Assembly (NCBI GenBank): GCA_013288545.1
Contig: JABDBR010000012.1
Span: 1 to 37,981 of the forward strand
Length of the DNA stretch: 37,981 nt
Reading direction: 5' to 3'
Source of the DNA: Nitrososphaerota archaeon
Lineage (GTDB): Archaea; Thermoproteota; Nitrososphaeria; Nitrososphaerales; Nitrosopumilaceae
A program made the translations under genes and the position numbers. Of the stretch, positions 15,372-23,560 are shown piece after piece; positions within the stretch are counted from its first letter, which is position 1, and each line of letters opens with the position of its first letter. The notes beneath the pieces were generated by a model, which saw only the letters and a list, made by a program, of their open reading frames with translations, had not been told where the DNA came from and searched no databases.

Positions 15372-17654
15372 ATGCAAATAGAAACAACTCCTGAACTAGT
15401 TTCAAAGGTTTATGCTAAAATCACAGAAAATATTGCAAAATATAGAAAACTAGTCAACAGGCCGCTTACTCTGACTGAAAAAATTCTGGTAGGTCATCTT
15501 GATGATATTGAAAGTGCAAAAGATATAGAACCTGGTAAGAGCTATTCATTTCTCAGACCTGATAGAGTTGCACTACAAGATGTAACTGGCCAGATGGTGA
15601 TTCTACAATTCATGCAATCAGGTCTTAAACGAAGCGCACTTCCAACAACTGTTCATTGTGATCACCTCATTCGCGCTAAAGTTAGCGGAGATGTAGACAT
15701 TAAAGTTGCACTAGACGAAAACAGTGAAGTCTACAAATTTCTTGAATCTTCATCAAGAAAATACGGAATAGGGTTTTGGAAACCAGGTGCTGGAATTATT
15801 CATCAAGTTGTACTAGAAAATTATGCTTTCCCTGGTGGATTGATGATTGGAACAGACTCTCATACACCAAATGCTGGCGGCCTAGGTATGCTTGCTGTTG
15901 GAGTGGGAGGATTGGATGCAACAGAGGTGATGGCAGGATTTCCATGGGAGCTATTGTATCCAAAAAGAATTGGTGTGTATCTCAAAGGAGATCTAAACGG
16001 TTGGGTTGCACCAAAAGATGTCATATTGTATGTAGCATGGAAGCTTACCGTATCCGGCGGAACAAACGCCATAGTGGAATATTTTGGACCTGGCACCAAG
16101 TCAATTAGCTGTACTGGCAAGGCTACAATAACAAACATGGGTGCAGAAATTGGTGCAACATGTTCTGTATTTCCGTATGATGATAAGATGAAAGTTTATC
16201 TCAATTCAACTAATCGTGGACAAATTGCAGATCTTGCAGACAGATACAAAGACATTCTTGTTGCAGATCCTGAAGTTGAGCAAAATCCGGAAAAATATTT
16301 TGATAAAGTAATAGAAATTGATCTATCTACACTAGAACCATACATTGCAGGTCCTCATACGCCTGATCTTGCAAGACCGATATCTCGGCTAGCCGAAGAT
16401 GTAAAAGAAAATAAATATCTTGATACGATCTCTGTAGCTCTTATCGGAAGTTGTACTAATTCTTCTTATGAAGACATGACAAGGGCTGCATCTGTTGCAG
16501 AACAAGCAAAATCTCATGGAATTCATGTACAAATTCCTCTTCTTGTAACTCCGGGTTCTGAACAAATTAGAGCTACAATTGAACGAGATGGGCAGATGCA
16601 TACTCTAAATGATATTGGTGCAACTGTATTGGCAAATGCCTGTGGCCCGTGCATAGGACAATGGAACAGACCCGAGATAAAACCTGGCGAGCCAAATACT
16701 ATAGTTACTTCATTTAACAGAAACTTTCCTGGACGAAATGACGGCAGAAGAGAGACAATGGCATTTATGGGAAGTCCTGAATTAATTGTTGCACTTGCTC
16801 TTGGTGGTAGATTATCATTTAATCCACTAAAAGATACTCTAAAAGGATCTGATGGAAAAGAGTTCAAACTAGAACCACCGAAAAAAGCACCAGAGGTACC
16901 ATCAAAGGGATTCTCAAATATAGGTGCAATCTATGTTCCACCTGCTGCAAATCCAGACGAGATTGAAGTTATAATTAATCCTACAAGTGGAAGATTACAA
17001 AAACTAGAACCATTTCTAAAATGGGATGGTAAAGATTTTGTAGAATTGCCGCTCTTACTGAAGGCAAAAGGCAAATGCACTACAGATCACATCTCTCCTG
17101 CAGGTGCGTGGTTGTCATTGCGTGGTCATATCGATAAAATTAGTGACAACATATTCCTTGGCGCTGTTAATGCATTTACAAATGATGTTGGTAAAGGAAA
17201 AAACCAACTAAATGGAAACACCGAGTCATTTCCAGTCATTGCAAGACAATACAAAGAGAAAGGTATGAAATGGATAGTGATAGGGGACAACAATTACGGA
17301 GAAGGTAGTAGTAGGGAGCATGCTGCAATGTCTCCAAGATATCTTGGATGTGCTGCAGTTATTGCACGAAGCTTTGCACGTATACACGAAACCAATCTAA
17401 AGAAACAAGGAGTACTGGCGCTTACCTTTGTCAATCCATCTGATTATGACAAGATTCAGGAAACTGACAAAATAAGCATACTTGATCTATCTCAGCTACA
17501 GCCTGGAAAAAATGTCAAGTGTATACTAACTCATAAAGATGGAACAAAAGATGAGATTGTACTCAAGCATTCCTATAATGATTTCCAGATAAAATGGTTC
17601 AAGGCAGGTTCTGCTTTGAACATTATGCGTGAGAGAGAAGCACAAGCTGCATAA
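15372..17654 (+). CDS. Aconitate hydratase, mitochondrial type
   Basis: Interconverts citrate and isocitrate through a [4Fe-4S] cluster. Cluster ligands are Cys361 (IGSCTNSSYED), Cys424 and Cys427 (ANACGPCIGQW); the 63- and 3-residue spacing equals that of the mammalian mitochondrial enzyme. The swivel domain is seen in KCTTDHISPAGAW and GDNNYGEGSSREHAA. The opening NRPLTLTEKILVGHLDD and the closing QIKWFKAGSALN also follow the mitochondrial family rather than AcnA/IRP1 or AcnB. Start set at ATG 15372 (760 aa) by the TATA position; TTG at 15354 would add six residues. Monocistronic. Confidence 0.93.
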   Translation: MQIETTPELVSKVYAKITENIAKYRKLVNRPLTLTEKILVGHLDDIESAKDIEPGKSYSFLRPDRVALQDVTGQMVILQFMQSGLKRSALPTTVHCDHLIRAKVSGDVDIKVALDENSEVYKFLESSSRKYGIGFWKPGAGIIHQVVLENYAFPGGLMIGTDSHTPNAGGLGMLAVGVGGLDATEVMAGFPWELLYPKRIGVYLKGDLNGWVAPKDVILYVAWKLTVSGGTNAIVEYFGPGTKSISCTGKATITNMGAEIGATCSVFPYDDKMKVYLNSTNRGQIADLADRYKDILVADPEVEQNPEKYFDKVIEIDLSTLEPYIAGPHTPDLARPISRLAEDVKENKYLDTISVALIGSCTNSSYEDMTRAASVAEQAKSHGIHVQIPLLVTPGSEQIRATIERDGQMHTLNDIGATVLANACGPCIGQWNRPEIKPGEPNTIVTSFNRNFPGRNDGRRETMAFMGSPELIVALALGGRLSFNPLKDTLKGSDGKEFKLEPPKKAPEVPSKGFSNIGAIYVPPAANPDEIEVIINPTSGRLQKLEPFLKWDGKDFVELPLLLKAKGKCTTDHISPAGAWLSLRGHIDKISDNIFLGAVNAFTNDVGKGKNQLNGNTESFPVIARQYKEKGMKWIVIGDNNYGEGSSREHAAMSPRYLGCAAVIARSFARIHETNLKKQGVLALTFVNPSDYDKIQETDKISILDLSQLQPGKNVKCILTHKDGTKDEIVLKHSYNDFQIKWFKAGSALNIMREREAQAA

Positions 17655-17699
17655 AAAAGTAAGAACTAATAGTTTCGGTGTCGTTATTTTCTATCTGCC

Positions 17700-17933
17700 T
17701 TGAGTCATACATTTGATCCAAACGAACTCTACAACAGAGTAGTTCATTATTACATTGACAAGAAGAGTTACTCAAAAGAACAAGCAAACCAGATAGCTCG
17801 CAAAGTAGTAGAGAGGGAAAAAAGTAGACATACATGCAAGAATACCAATTGTGGCCATGGCATAGATGATCACATAAGACATAGTGAGACTTGCCTTGTT
17901 CTAGACTGCGAATGCAGAAAATTTGTTAGTTAG
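17700..17933 (+). CDS. Small Cys/His-rich putative zinc protein
   Basis: 77 aa from TTG at 17700. The first half is helical (YNRVVHYYIDKKSYSKEQA) and the C-terminal 35 residues are packed with possible metal ligands: Cys-x4-Cys-Gly-His, Asp-Asp-His, His, then Cys-x4-Cys-x-Cys. This looks like a compact zinc-binding module. Not assigned to a named family. The 3' end overlaps the converging MDR gene by 8 bp. Translation is supported by clear coding bias rather than by a promoter, which I do not see well. Confidence 0.6.
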   Translation: MSHTFDPNELYNRVVHYYIDKKSYSKEQANQIARKVVEREKSRHTCKNTNCGHGIDDHIRHSETCLVLDCECRKFVS

Positions 17934-18924
17934 ATACTTGCAAAAGTATCTTTCCAAACTGGTTACTTTCTTCCATCTTTTTGTGTGCATCTTTTGCATC
18001 TTTCAAATCAAACACACTGTCAATTACGGGTCTTATTTTTTTTAATTTCATAAACTTGTGTAATGAAACAAGTTGTGACTTTGAACCAAGATATGCACCT
18101 ATTATTTGGGCTTCTTTGCTGTAAAATGATCTAATGTTCACAAGTGCTTCTCCTCCAGTTGTGGTGCCACACGAAACCATTCTTCCTTTCACTTTGAGGA
18201 CTTCAAGACTCACAGGCCATGTCTTTGCACCAACATGATCAATTACGGCATCTACTCCAACTTGATTGGTAAGTCTTAGAACCTCTAATGTGACGTCCTT
18301 TGTACTTCGATCTACAATAAAATCCGCACCTAATTTTTTTGCAAGTATAGTTTTATTTTTGTCTGATGTTACTGCGATGATCTTCAAACCCTTTGCTTTT
18401 GCAAGTAGGATTGCAGCAGAACCTACTCCGCTGTTTGCACCCCAAATCAGAATGGTGTCACCTTTTTTACATCTTGATTTTTCTAACATGTTCCACGCTG
18501 TAAGATACGAGACGTTGATTGCGGCAGCTTCCTTGTCTGACAGCCAGATTGGTTTTTTTATTATGTTCTTCATTGGGACTGAAATGATCTCAGCATAACC
18601 TCCCTTGTACTTGCCAAATCCACCTATGATGCCAAAAGATACCCTTGGAATACTAGTATCAACTGCTGGATAAACAACAATCTTGTCACCCTTTTTGAAA
18701 CCTCCAAATCCTTCTAATACAGTTCCGCAAATATCACAACCCAAAATATGTGGAAATATCACACTCTTGCCAAGTATTCCATTTCTTACCCAAATGTCCA
18801 AGTGGTTTACTGCACAATAATTTACTTTGACTAGAACATGACCTTTTTGAGAAACAGGATCTGGAACTTGTTCATATGACAATACATCAGGTCCGCCATG
18901 TTTTTTGATAATTACGGCCTTCAA
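17926..18924 (-). CDS. Zinc-independent MDR oxidoreductase (quinone reductase-like)
   Basis: 332 aa, medium-chain dehydrogenase/reductase. The GroES-like domain includes GHVLVKVNYCAVNHLDIWVRNG and the HILGCDICGTV segment. The Rossmann domain has WGANSGVGSAAI (GxGxxG-type, about residues 158-169) for NAD(P). The four-Cys structural zinc lobe of true alcohol dehydrogenases is absent, so a quinone or enoyl reductase is more likely; the substrate is unknown. It starts at TTG 18924, leaderless from the TTTAAATA box at 18948-18955. It diverges from an FMN reductase across a 97-bp gap full of inverted repeats, suggesting shared redox control. Confidence 0.8.
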   Translation of the reverse strand: MKAVIIKKHGGPDVLSYEQVPDPVSQKGHVLVKVNYCAVNHLDIWVRNGILGKSVIFPHILGCDICGTVLEGFGGFKKGDKIVVYPAVDTSIPRVSFGIIGGFGKYKGGYAEIISVPMKNIIKKPIWLSDKEAAAINVSYLTAWNMLEKSRCKKGDTILIWGANSGVGSAAILLAKAKGLKIIAVTSDKNKTILAKKLGADFIVDRSTKDVTLEVLRLTNQVGVDAVIDHVGAKTWPVSLEVLKVKGRMVSCGTTTGGEALVNIRSFYSKEAQIIGAYLGSKSQLVSLHKFMKLKKIRPVIDSVFDLKDAKDAHKKMEESNQFGKILLQVSN

Positions 18925-18955
18925 CTCTTTGTGAAAGATAAAATTATTATTTAAA

Positions 18956-19019
18956 GAACGTCACAACGTACGTTCTAACATAAGGGAAAACTTGTTAAGT
19001 TATGATTACGTCAAATCAT
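18956..19019. promoter_or_regulatory. Divergent intergenic region with two inverted repeats (operator candidates)
   Basis: GAACGT (18956-18961) and ACGTTC (18970-18975) form an inverted repeat that also contains the perfect palindrome AACGTACGTT (18965-18974), just upstream of the MDR TATA box. ATGATT (19002-19007) and AATCAT (19014-19019), six bases apart, lie directly before the FMN reductase TTG. Both repeats contain ACGT. They could bind a regulator controlling one or both genes; no regulator gene is adjacent. Confidence 0.45.
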
Positions 19020-19021
19020 AG

Positions 19022-19600
19022 TTGGCAAAACCAAAAATTCTTGCATTTGCGGGAAGTACGCGGGTTGATTCATTTAATAAAAAATTAGTCAAGATTGCAG
19101 CAGCAGGTGCAATGGAGAGCGATGTAGATGTAACTGTGATTGATCTTCGAGATTTTGCAATGCCTCTTTATGATGGAGATTTGGAACAAAAAGAAGGACT
19201 CCCTTCTAATGCGCGCAAGCTCAAGGACTTGATGCTATCACATCAAGGATTTCTCATCGCTTCACCCGAGTATAACAGCTCAATATCGGGTGTTCTCAAA
19301 AATATGATTGATTGGGTATCTAGACCATCTGAAGGCGAGGAACCACTGGCTTGTTTTAAGGGAAAAGTTGCAGGAATAATGAGCGCATCCCCTGGAGGTC
19401 TTGGTGGTCTTCGTGGATTGGTTCACGTACGGGCAATTCTTGAAAATATCTACGTACTTGTAATTCCGGATCAGCTTGCAATAAGCAAAGCCCATGAAGT
19501 ATTCAATGCTGACGGAACTCTAAAAGACAAAAAACAAGAGGAACAAGTAAAAAGAATCGGTGCTGGTGTTGCTAAACTGCTGATAAAATTAACTGCCTAA
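19022..19600 (+). CDS. NADPH-dependent FMN reductase family flavoprotein
   Basis: 192 aa with a flavodoxin-like fold. The FMN-phosphate loop is AGSTRVDSFNKKL (about residues 10-22), and the dimer/FMN signature SPEYNSSISGVLKNMIDW lies near residues 80-97. A glycine-rich SASPGGLGGLRG follows. The family reduces FMN, quinones, azo compounds or metals; the physiological substrate here is unknown. Starts at TTG 19022, with a TTAAGTTA box at 18994-19001. Its partner in the divergent arrangement is the MDR oxidoreductase. Confidence 0.85.
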   Translation: MAKPKILAFAGSTRVDSFNKKLVKIAAAGAMESDVDVTVIDLRDFAMPLYDGDLEQKEGLPSNARKLKDLMLSHQGFLIASPEYNSSISGVLKNMIDWVSRPSEGEEPLACFKGKVAGIMSASPGGLGGLRGLVHVRAILENIYVLVIPDQLAISKAHEVFNADGTLKDKKQEEQVKRIGAGVAKLLIKLTA

Positions 19601-19605
19601 AAATT

Positions 19606-19974
19606 CTATTTTGCGCTTTGATTCATCTGAATAATTCCAAAAATGTTTCCCTCTGTATCCATGCATGTTGCATAATGGCCAACTCCTGGAATTTCCATTT
19701 TTGGTACTAGTATCTGACCACCATTTGATTGAATCTTGATTATGTATTCATCAATTGAAGGTATTTCTATCGTATTTGTCATACCTATTTGTCCGGGCAT
19801 CCTCCTTGCCAGTCCACCATTAATTCCTGGTGTGCTATCGTCTCCAGTTTTTATCATCCAGTATTCCATGGGGCCGTCCCACTTGTCAAACTTCCATCCA
19901 AATGTGTTCTGGTAGAATTTTTGTGCCCTCTCTGGGTTGTCAGAAGGAATATCAAAATGTGTGATTCGTGGCAT
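19606..19974 (-). CDS. VOC (glyoxalase/bleomycin-resistance fold) protein
   Basis: 122 aa, a single VOC-type protein with two beta-alpha-beta-beta-beta modules: ITHFDIPSDNPERAQKFYQNTFGWKF at the start and a second beginning MTNTIEIPSIDEYI. It resembles the lactoylglutathione-lyase-like group that binds a metal at the module interface (His 6 and a late Glu in CMDTEGNIFGI). The substrate cannot be told. ATG at 19974 is 23-32 bp from TTAAATAATA (about 19997-20006), so it is probably leaderless. Its stop is 5 bp from the FMN reductase stop. Confidence 0.8.
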   Translation of the reverse strand: MPRITHFDIPSDNPERAQKFYQNTFGWKFDKWDGPMEYWMIKTGDDSTPGINGGLARRMPGQIGMTNTIEIPSIDEYIIKIQSNGGQILVPKMEIPGVGHYATCMDTEGNIFGIIQMNQSAK

Positions 19975-20024
19975 TGTACAAAATATGTATTGTATATTAT
20001 TTAAGCTCTAACTATATTTGTTCA

Positions 20025-22340
20025 CTATACTATGTTATGCATAGCTTTGAGATCTTTTGCAAATGGCTCCAAGCTTGTTGGAATTGCAATCTCTACTGTA
20101 TCCTTTAATGATAAATTCATGCTTTTTTTCTTGTTCCACACTTCTGAGTTAAATTCGGTAATCTCTTTTGTGTATTTTGTCCAGTCCTCATGACCTTCAG
20201 GTTCTACAAATTTTTCATGATGTACAGTATTTTGAGAATAAAGCTTTTGCCATAGGTGGTCTGTGATAAATGGCGTAATTGGTGCAAGCAGTATCAAAAC
20301 TGAAGAAAGAACCTTGTGTAGTGTAAATACTGCTCCATCTCGCTCTTCCTCTGTAAAGCCAGAACTGTATGCTCTTCCCTTTACCATCTCAATGTAATGT
20401 GCTGCAAAAAGATTCCATGTGAATTCTCTTAATGCTGTGGCAGGCACAAAGAAATTGTATTCGCTGTAACCCTTCTTGCATTCTGTAATCACTTTATCAA
20501 GCTCAGAGAGTATCCACTTGTCAGAAGGACTAGGTTTTCCTGACTCTATCACTGGAAATCCAGAAAGAAATCTTGAAACATTCCAAAGTTTGCTTAGAAA
20601 CTTTTTAGTTATCTCTATTTTTTGTTCAGAACATCTAAAGTCATATCCAAGATTTATCTCGCTTGCACTCCAAAACCTGAATGTATCTGCACCAAATTTC
20701 TGTATGATTGGAAGGGGATCAACTACATTACCCTTACTTTTGCTCATCTTTGCACCGTGTTCATCTACCCCGTATCCCATTATCCATGCGTCACTCCATG
20801 GCGTCTTGCCAGTGAGTTGTTCACATCGTAATATGGTATAGTAGAGCCATGTACGTACAATGTCTTTTGACTGTGGTCTGATGGTGGTAGGGTATGTTTT
20901 TTTAAAAAATTCTTCATCTTGTTTGTATTTTGTGATATAAAGTGGTGACACGCTAGAATCCATCCATGTATCAAACGTACGCTGCTCTCCCACAAATTCT
21001 GTGGAATCACACTTGGTGCACTTTGATATTGGACTAGAGTCTTTCCAAGGTCTATAGTATTTTCCAGGTTCTGGTACATGTGGTTCGTTACACTTTTTGC
21101 AATACCAAATGGGTATTTCTGTACCATAAAATCTTCTTCGTGAGATTGGCCAGTCAATTGAGATTGATTCAAGCCAATTCATCAAGATCTGCTTGTGCAT
21201 TGGAGGATGAAAATCAATTTTTGTTCCAAGTTCTTTTATTTTGTCAACTGCATCTTTTTGTTTTAGATAATATTCTTCCATGGAAATAATTTCAATTGCA
21301 GTCTTACTTCTCTCAGATATTGGAGTTCTATGGTTTATGTTTTCTATTTTCTCTACAAGGCCTTGATTTTGCAAGTCTTCAATTATTTTCTCTCTGGCTT
21401 GTTTTACCTTGAGACCTGCATATGGTCCTGCAACCTCTTTCATTCTTCCATTTGTTCCGACTGCCGCGATCTCTTCTAGTTTGAGATCTCTAAATAACGC
21501 GACATCATTTTGATCACCATAACTGCAAACCATGACTGCACCAGAACCAAATTCTTTTTCCGCTGATGGATGTGTCTTGATCTCTACTTCTCTATTTATC
21601 AGAGGAATGATAACTTTTTTTCCAATAACATCAGTATATCTTTCATCTTCTGGGTTTACAATTATTGTTTGACATGCACACAATAACTCGGGTCTGGTAC
21701 TTGCAATGATTATGGTTTTTTCAGGTTCCTTTACCTTGAACTTCATATGGACTAGCTTGGTTGGAATCTCCTCGTAGATTATCTCTGCATCTGCTATTGT
21801 AGTACCTGTTACCCAATCATAGTTGTTGGGCCTGTTTGCAAGATAGATCTGTCCTTTTTTCCACATCTCAATGAATGTAGACTGGGTCAGAGTACGATAT
21901 TTCTCAGAATCTGTTCTGTAATATTCTGCAAAATTGCCACTAAGGCCAAGACTCTTCATTATCTGTATCATTTCTGCCTCCAGATCATCTAATGCCGTTG
22001 CACAGAGCTTGAGAAACTCGCCTCTTTCTGTCTCATGCATCCTAATTCCGTGTTTTTTTTCTGTGTACATTTCAACAGGAAGGCCGTTTCTATCAATTCC
22101 TATTGGGAACAAGACATTTTTTCCAAACATTCTTGCAGTTCTTGCAATCATGTCTATCTGGGCATAGTGCGATGCTGCGCCAATATGCCATGGTCTTCCA
22201 GATGGATAGGGTGGAGGCGTATCAATTACAAACACATCTCCTTCAGGTTTGAAATCGTAAATGCGTGATTCTTCCCACTGTTTCAGAATTTGTTTTTCAA
22301 TCTCAGGATTCCAAGCAGTTTCCTTGATAGTTGGTTCCAT
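20025..22340 (-). CDS. valS: Valyl-tRNA synthetase
   Basis: Class I synthetase of the Ile/Leu/Val group, 771 aa. HIGH-type motif PWHIG near residues 51-55 and KMSKS at 531-535. The editing (CP1) insert begins around VTGTTIADAEIIYEE and contains STRPELL. ISRRRFYGTEIPIWYC with two CxxC pairs (CKKC ... CTKC) indicates a zinc module, as in archaeal ValRS. The C-terminal coiled coil of bacterial ValRS is missing. Starts 3 bp after the PTPS-fusion stop, so it is the distal gene of a PCD-PTPS-valS unit. Confidence 0.85.
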   Translation of the reverse strand: MEPTIKETAWNPEIEKQILKQWEESRIYDFKPEGDVFVIDTPPPYPSGRPWHIGAASHYAQIDMIARTARMFGKNVLFPIGIDRNGLPVEMYTEKKHGIRMHETERGEFLKLCATALDDLEAEMIQIMKSLGLSGNFAEYYRTDSEKYRTLTQSTFIEMWKKGQIYLANRPNNYDWVTGTTIADAEIIYEEIPTKLVHMKFKVKEPEKTIIIASTRPELLCACQTIIVNPEDERYTDVIGKKVIIPLINREVEIKTHPSAEKEFGSGAVMVCSYGDQNDVALFRDLKLEEIAAVGTNGRMKEVAGPYAGLKVKQAREKIIEDLQNQGLVEKIENINHRTPISERSKTAIEIISMEEYYLKQKDAVDKIKELGTKIDFHPPMHKQILMNWLESISIDWPISRRRFYGTEIPIWYCKKCNEPHVPEPGKYYRPWKDSSPISKCTKCDSTEFVGEQRTFDTWMDSSVSPLYITKYKQDEEFFKKTYPTTIRPQSKDIVRTWLYYTILRCEQLTGKTPWSDAWIMGYGVDEHGAKMSKSKGNVVDPLPIIQKFGADTFRFWSASEINLGYDFRCSEQKIEITKKFLSKLWNVSRFLSGFPVIESGKPSPSDKWILSELDKVITECKKGYSEYNFFVPATALREFTWNLFAAHYIEMVKGRAYSSGFTEEERDGAVFTLHKVLSSVLILLAPITPFITDHLWQKLYSQNTVHHEKFVEPEGHEDWTKYTKEITEFNSEVWNKKKSMNLSLKDTVEIAIPTSLEPFAKDLKAMHNIV

Positions 22341-22343
22341 ATC

Positions 22344-23183
22344 TTAGATCTTTGAGATTTGTGATATGATATGGGCTCCCTTGTTATAGCCCTCGTAAAT
22401 GTAGACTCCTACAGCTTCGATATTTTTTGGCATCTTTGGAACAAGTAGTTTGATTAACTCGGTGGATAAATTCTCGACAGTTGCTTCTCCTCTTAAAAGA
22501 TAAGTTGTATTCTTTGGAACTTGGAGATCGAATCTTCCCTTTGGACCGTCAAATCCAATCCTATAATGTTCACCATCTTCTTTAATGAGATATTTTTCAT
22601 TAATGAAAAATTTATGATCTAAAATTGAAATGACCTCCTTGATTATCTTCTTTGCTTCTCCAAAATCCATCAACAAATTATTTTTCATCTCTCCGACTAG
22701 CTCTACAGTAACAGATGATGTATGACCATGCAAAATTGAACATTTTTCAACAAGAGGTAGTATGTGAGCATAATCAAATGCAAATGAGGGATCTTCCATG
22801 AATATGGAACCTGTCTGCACTTCTTGGGTCTTGTAGAGGATGATATCTTGTAATTCTGATAGTCTTGCTGCAAATTTTGGGTGTCCCATTGCAATTATTT
22901 TAACATCGGACAATTCTGCTTTGAGTTCTTTGTATTTTGCAATATCTATTTCAGTGTCTATTATTTCAATCAAGCCTTTGTCTGTCTTAAAATCAACATT
23001 TACCTTCTTTCCGTTTTTTAGGGTTACTACATAATCATACTGATATTCTATCTGTAGAAATTCAAGCATCTGTGCTATTGAGAGCTCTGTTCTACTTTTC
23101 AAAAGATTACCTTTGTTATCAATATACTTGAAATCTGAATCCAAAATTGTAGAGCCTGTTGGCATTTGAAAAATTCTGCTCAA
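22344..23183 (-). CDS. Two-domain protein with C-terminal PTPS (6-pyruvoyl-tetrahydropterin synthase) domain
   Basis: 279 aa. Residues about 132-279 form a PTPS/QueD-type domain: zinc ligands His140 (FDYAH), His152 and His154 (LHGHT), catalytic-type Cys148, Asp-His at 189-190, and Glu264 (YIYEG). The family acts on dihydroneopterin triphosphate or related pterins. Residues 1-125 are an added domain beginning SRTELSIAQMLEFLQIEY with VDF and IEIID strands, reminiscent of a degenerate PD-(D/E)XK fold, though the lysine of ExK is Ile. PCD lies 40 bp upstream, supporting a pterin role. The exact product is unknown. Confidence 0.75.
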   Translation of the reverse strand: MSRIFQMPTGSTILDSDFKYIDNKGNLLKSRTELSIAQMLEFLQIEYQYDYVVTLKNGKKVNVDFKTDKGLIEIIDTEIDIAKYKELKAELSDVKIIAMGHPKFAARLSELQDIILYKTQEVQTGSIFMEDPSFAFDYAHILPLVEKCSILHGHTSSVTVELVGEMKNNLLMDFGEAKKIIKEVISILDHKFFINEKYLIKEDGEHYRIGFDGPKGRFDLQVPKNTTYLLRGEATVENLSTELIKLLVPKMPKNIEAVGVYIYEGYNKGAHIISQISKI

Positions 23184-23223
23184 TCCGTATATAAATTCTG
23201 TACAGGTGTTAGAGCACCAGTGC

Positions 23224-23505
23224 TTATTTTTCTAGTGCATTTAGAGTTCTTGCAAGGGCAACATCGTTTTGTGTAATTCCCCCTGCATCATGCGTTACCA
23301 AGTCTACTGAAATCTTGTTGTACACATTGAACCATTCTGGATGATGGTTCATTTTTTCTATGTGTATTGCTGCCTTACACATAAAACCAAAGGCTTCGAT
23401 AAAATCATCAAATACAAAGTCCTTGTGGAGTTTTCCGTTTACTGTACTCCATCCTTGCAATCCTGACAATTCTATCCTGATCTGCTCCTCAGTTAACTTG
23501 AACAT
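23224..23505 (-). CDS. Pterin-4a-carbinolamine dehydratase
   Basis: 93 aa, the usual length. The family signature [19 protein letters not shown] is followed by [11 protein letters not shown]; the His-His-Pro and the later His form the active site that dehydrates 4a-hydroxy-tetrahydropterin. The enzyme recycles pterin cofactor, and its partner here is the PTPS-domain protein 40 bp downstream. ATG at 23505 is leaderless from the shared TATA box at 23528-23536. Confidence 0.9.
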   Translation of the reverse strand: MFKLTEEQIRIELSGLQGWSTVNGKLHKDFVFDDFIEAFGFMCKAAIHIEKMNHHPEWFNVYNKISVDLVTHDAGGITQNDVALARTLNALEK

Positions 23506-23527
23506 CCTGACAACTTTTACAGAATCC

Positions 23528-23536
23528 TATATTTAA
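23528..23536. promoter_or_regulatory. Bidirectional TATA box, PCD / PP-loop gene
   Basis: TATATTTAA, centre 23532, within about 1 bp of the midpoint (23533) between the leftward ATG at 23505 and the rightward ATG at 23561, 56 bp apart. Confidence 0.6.
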
Positions 23537-23560
23537 CTCTCAAATCGAGTCTATTGTAAA

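Noticed and set aside
15776-16108. 110-aa ORF inside aconitase in another frame
   Set aside because: Shadow of the aconitase coding sequence; odd Cys/Trp/Arg-rich composition.
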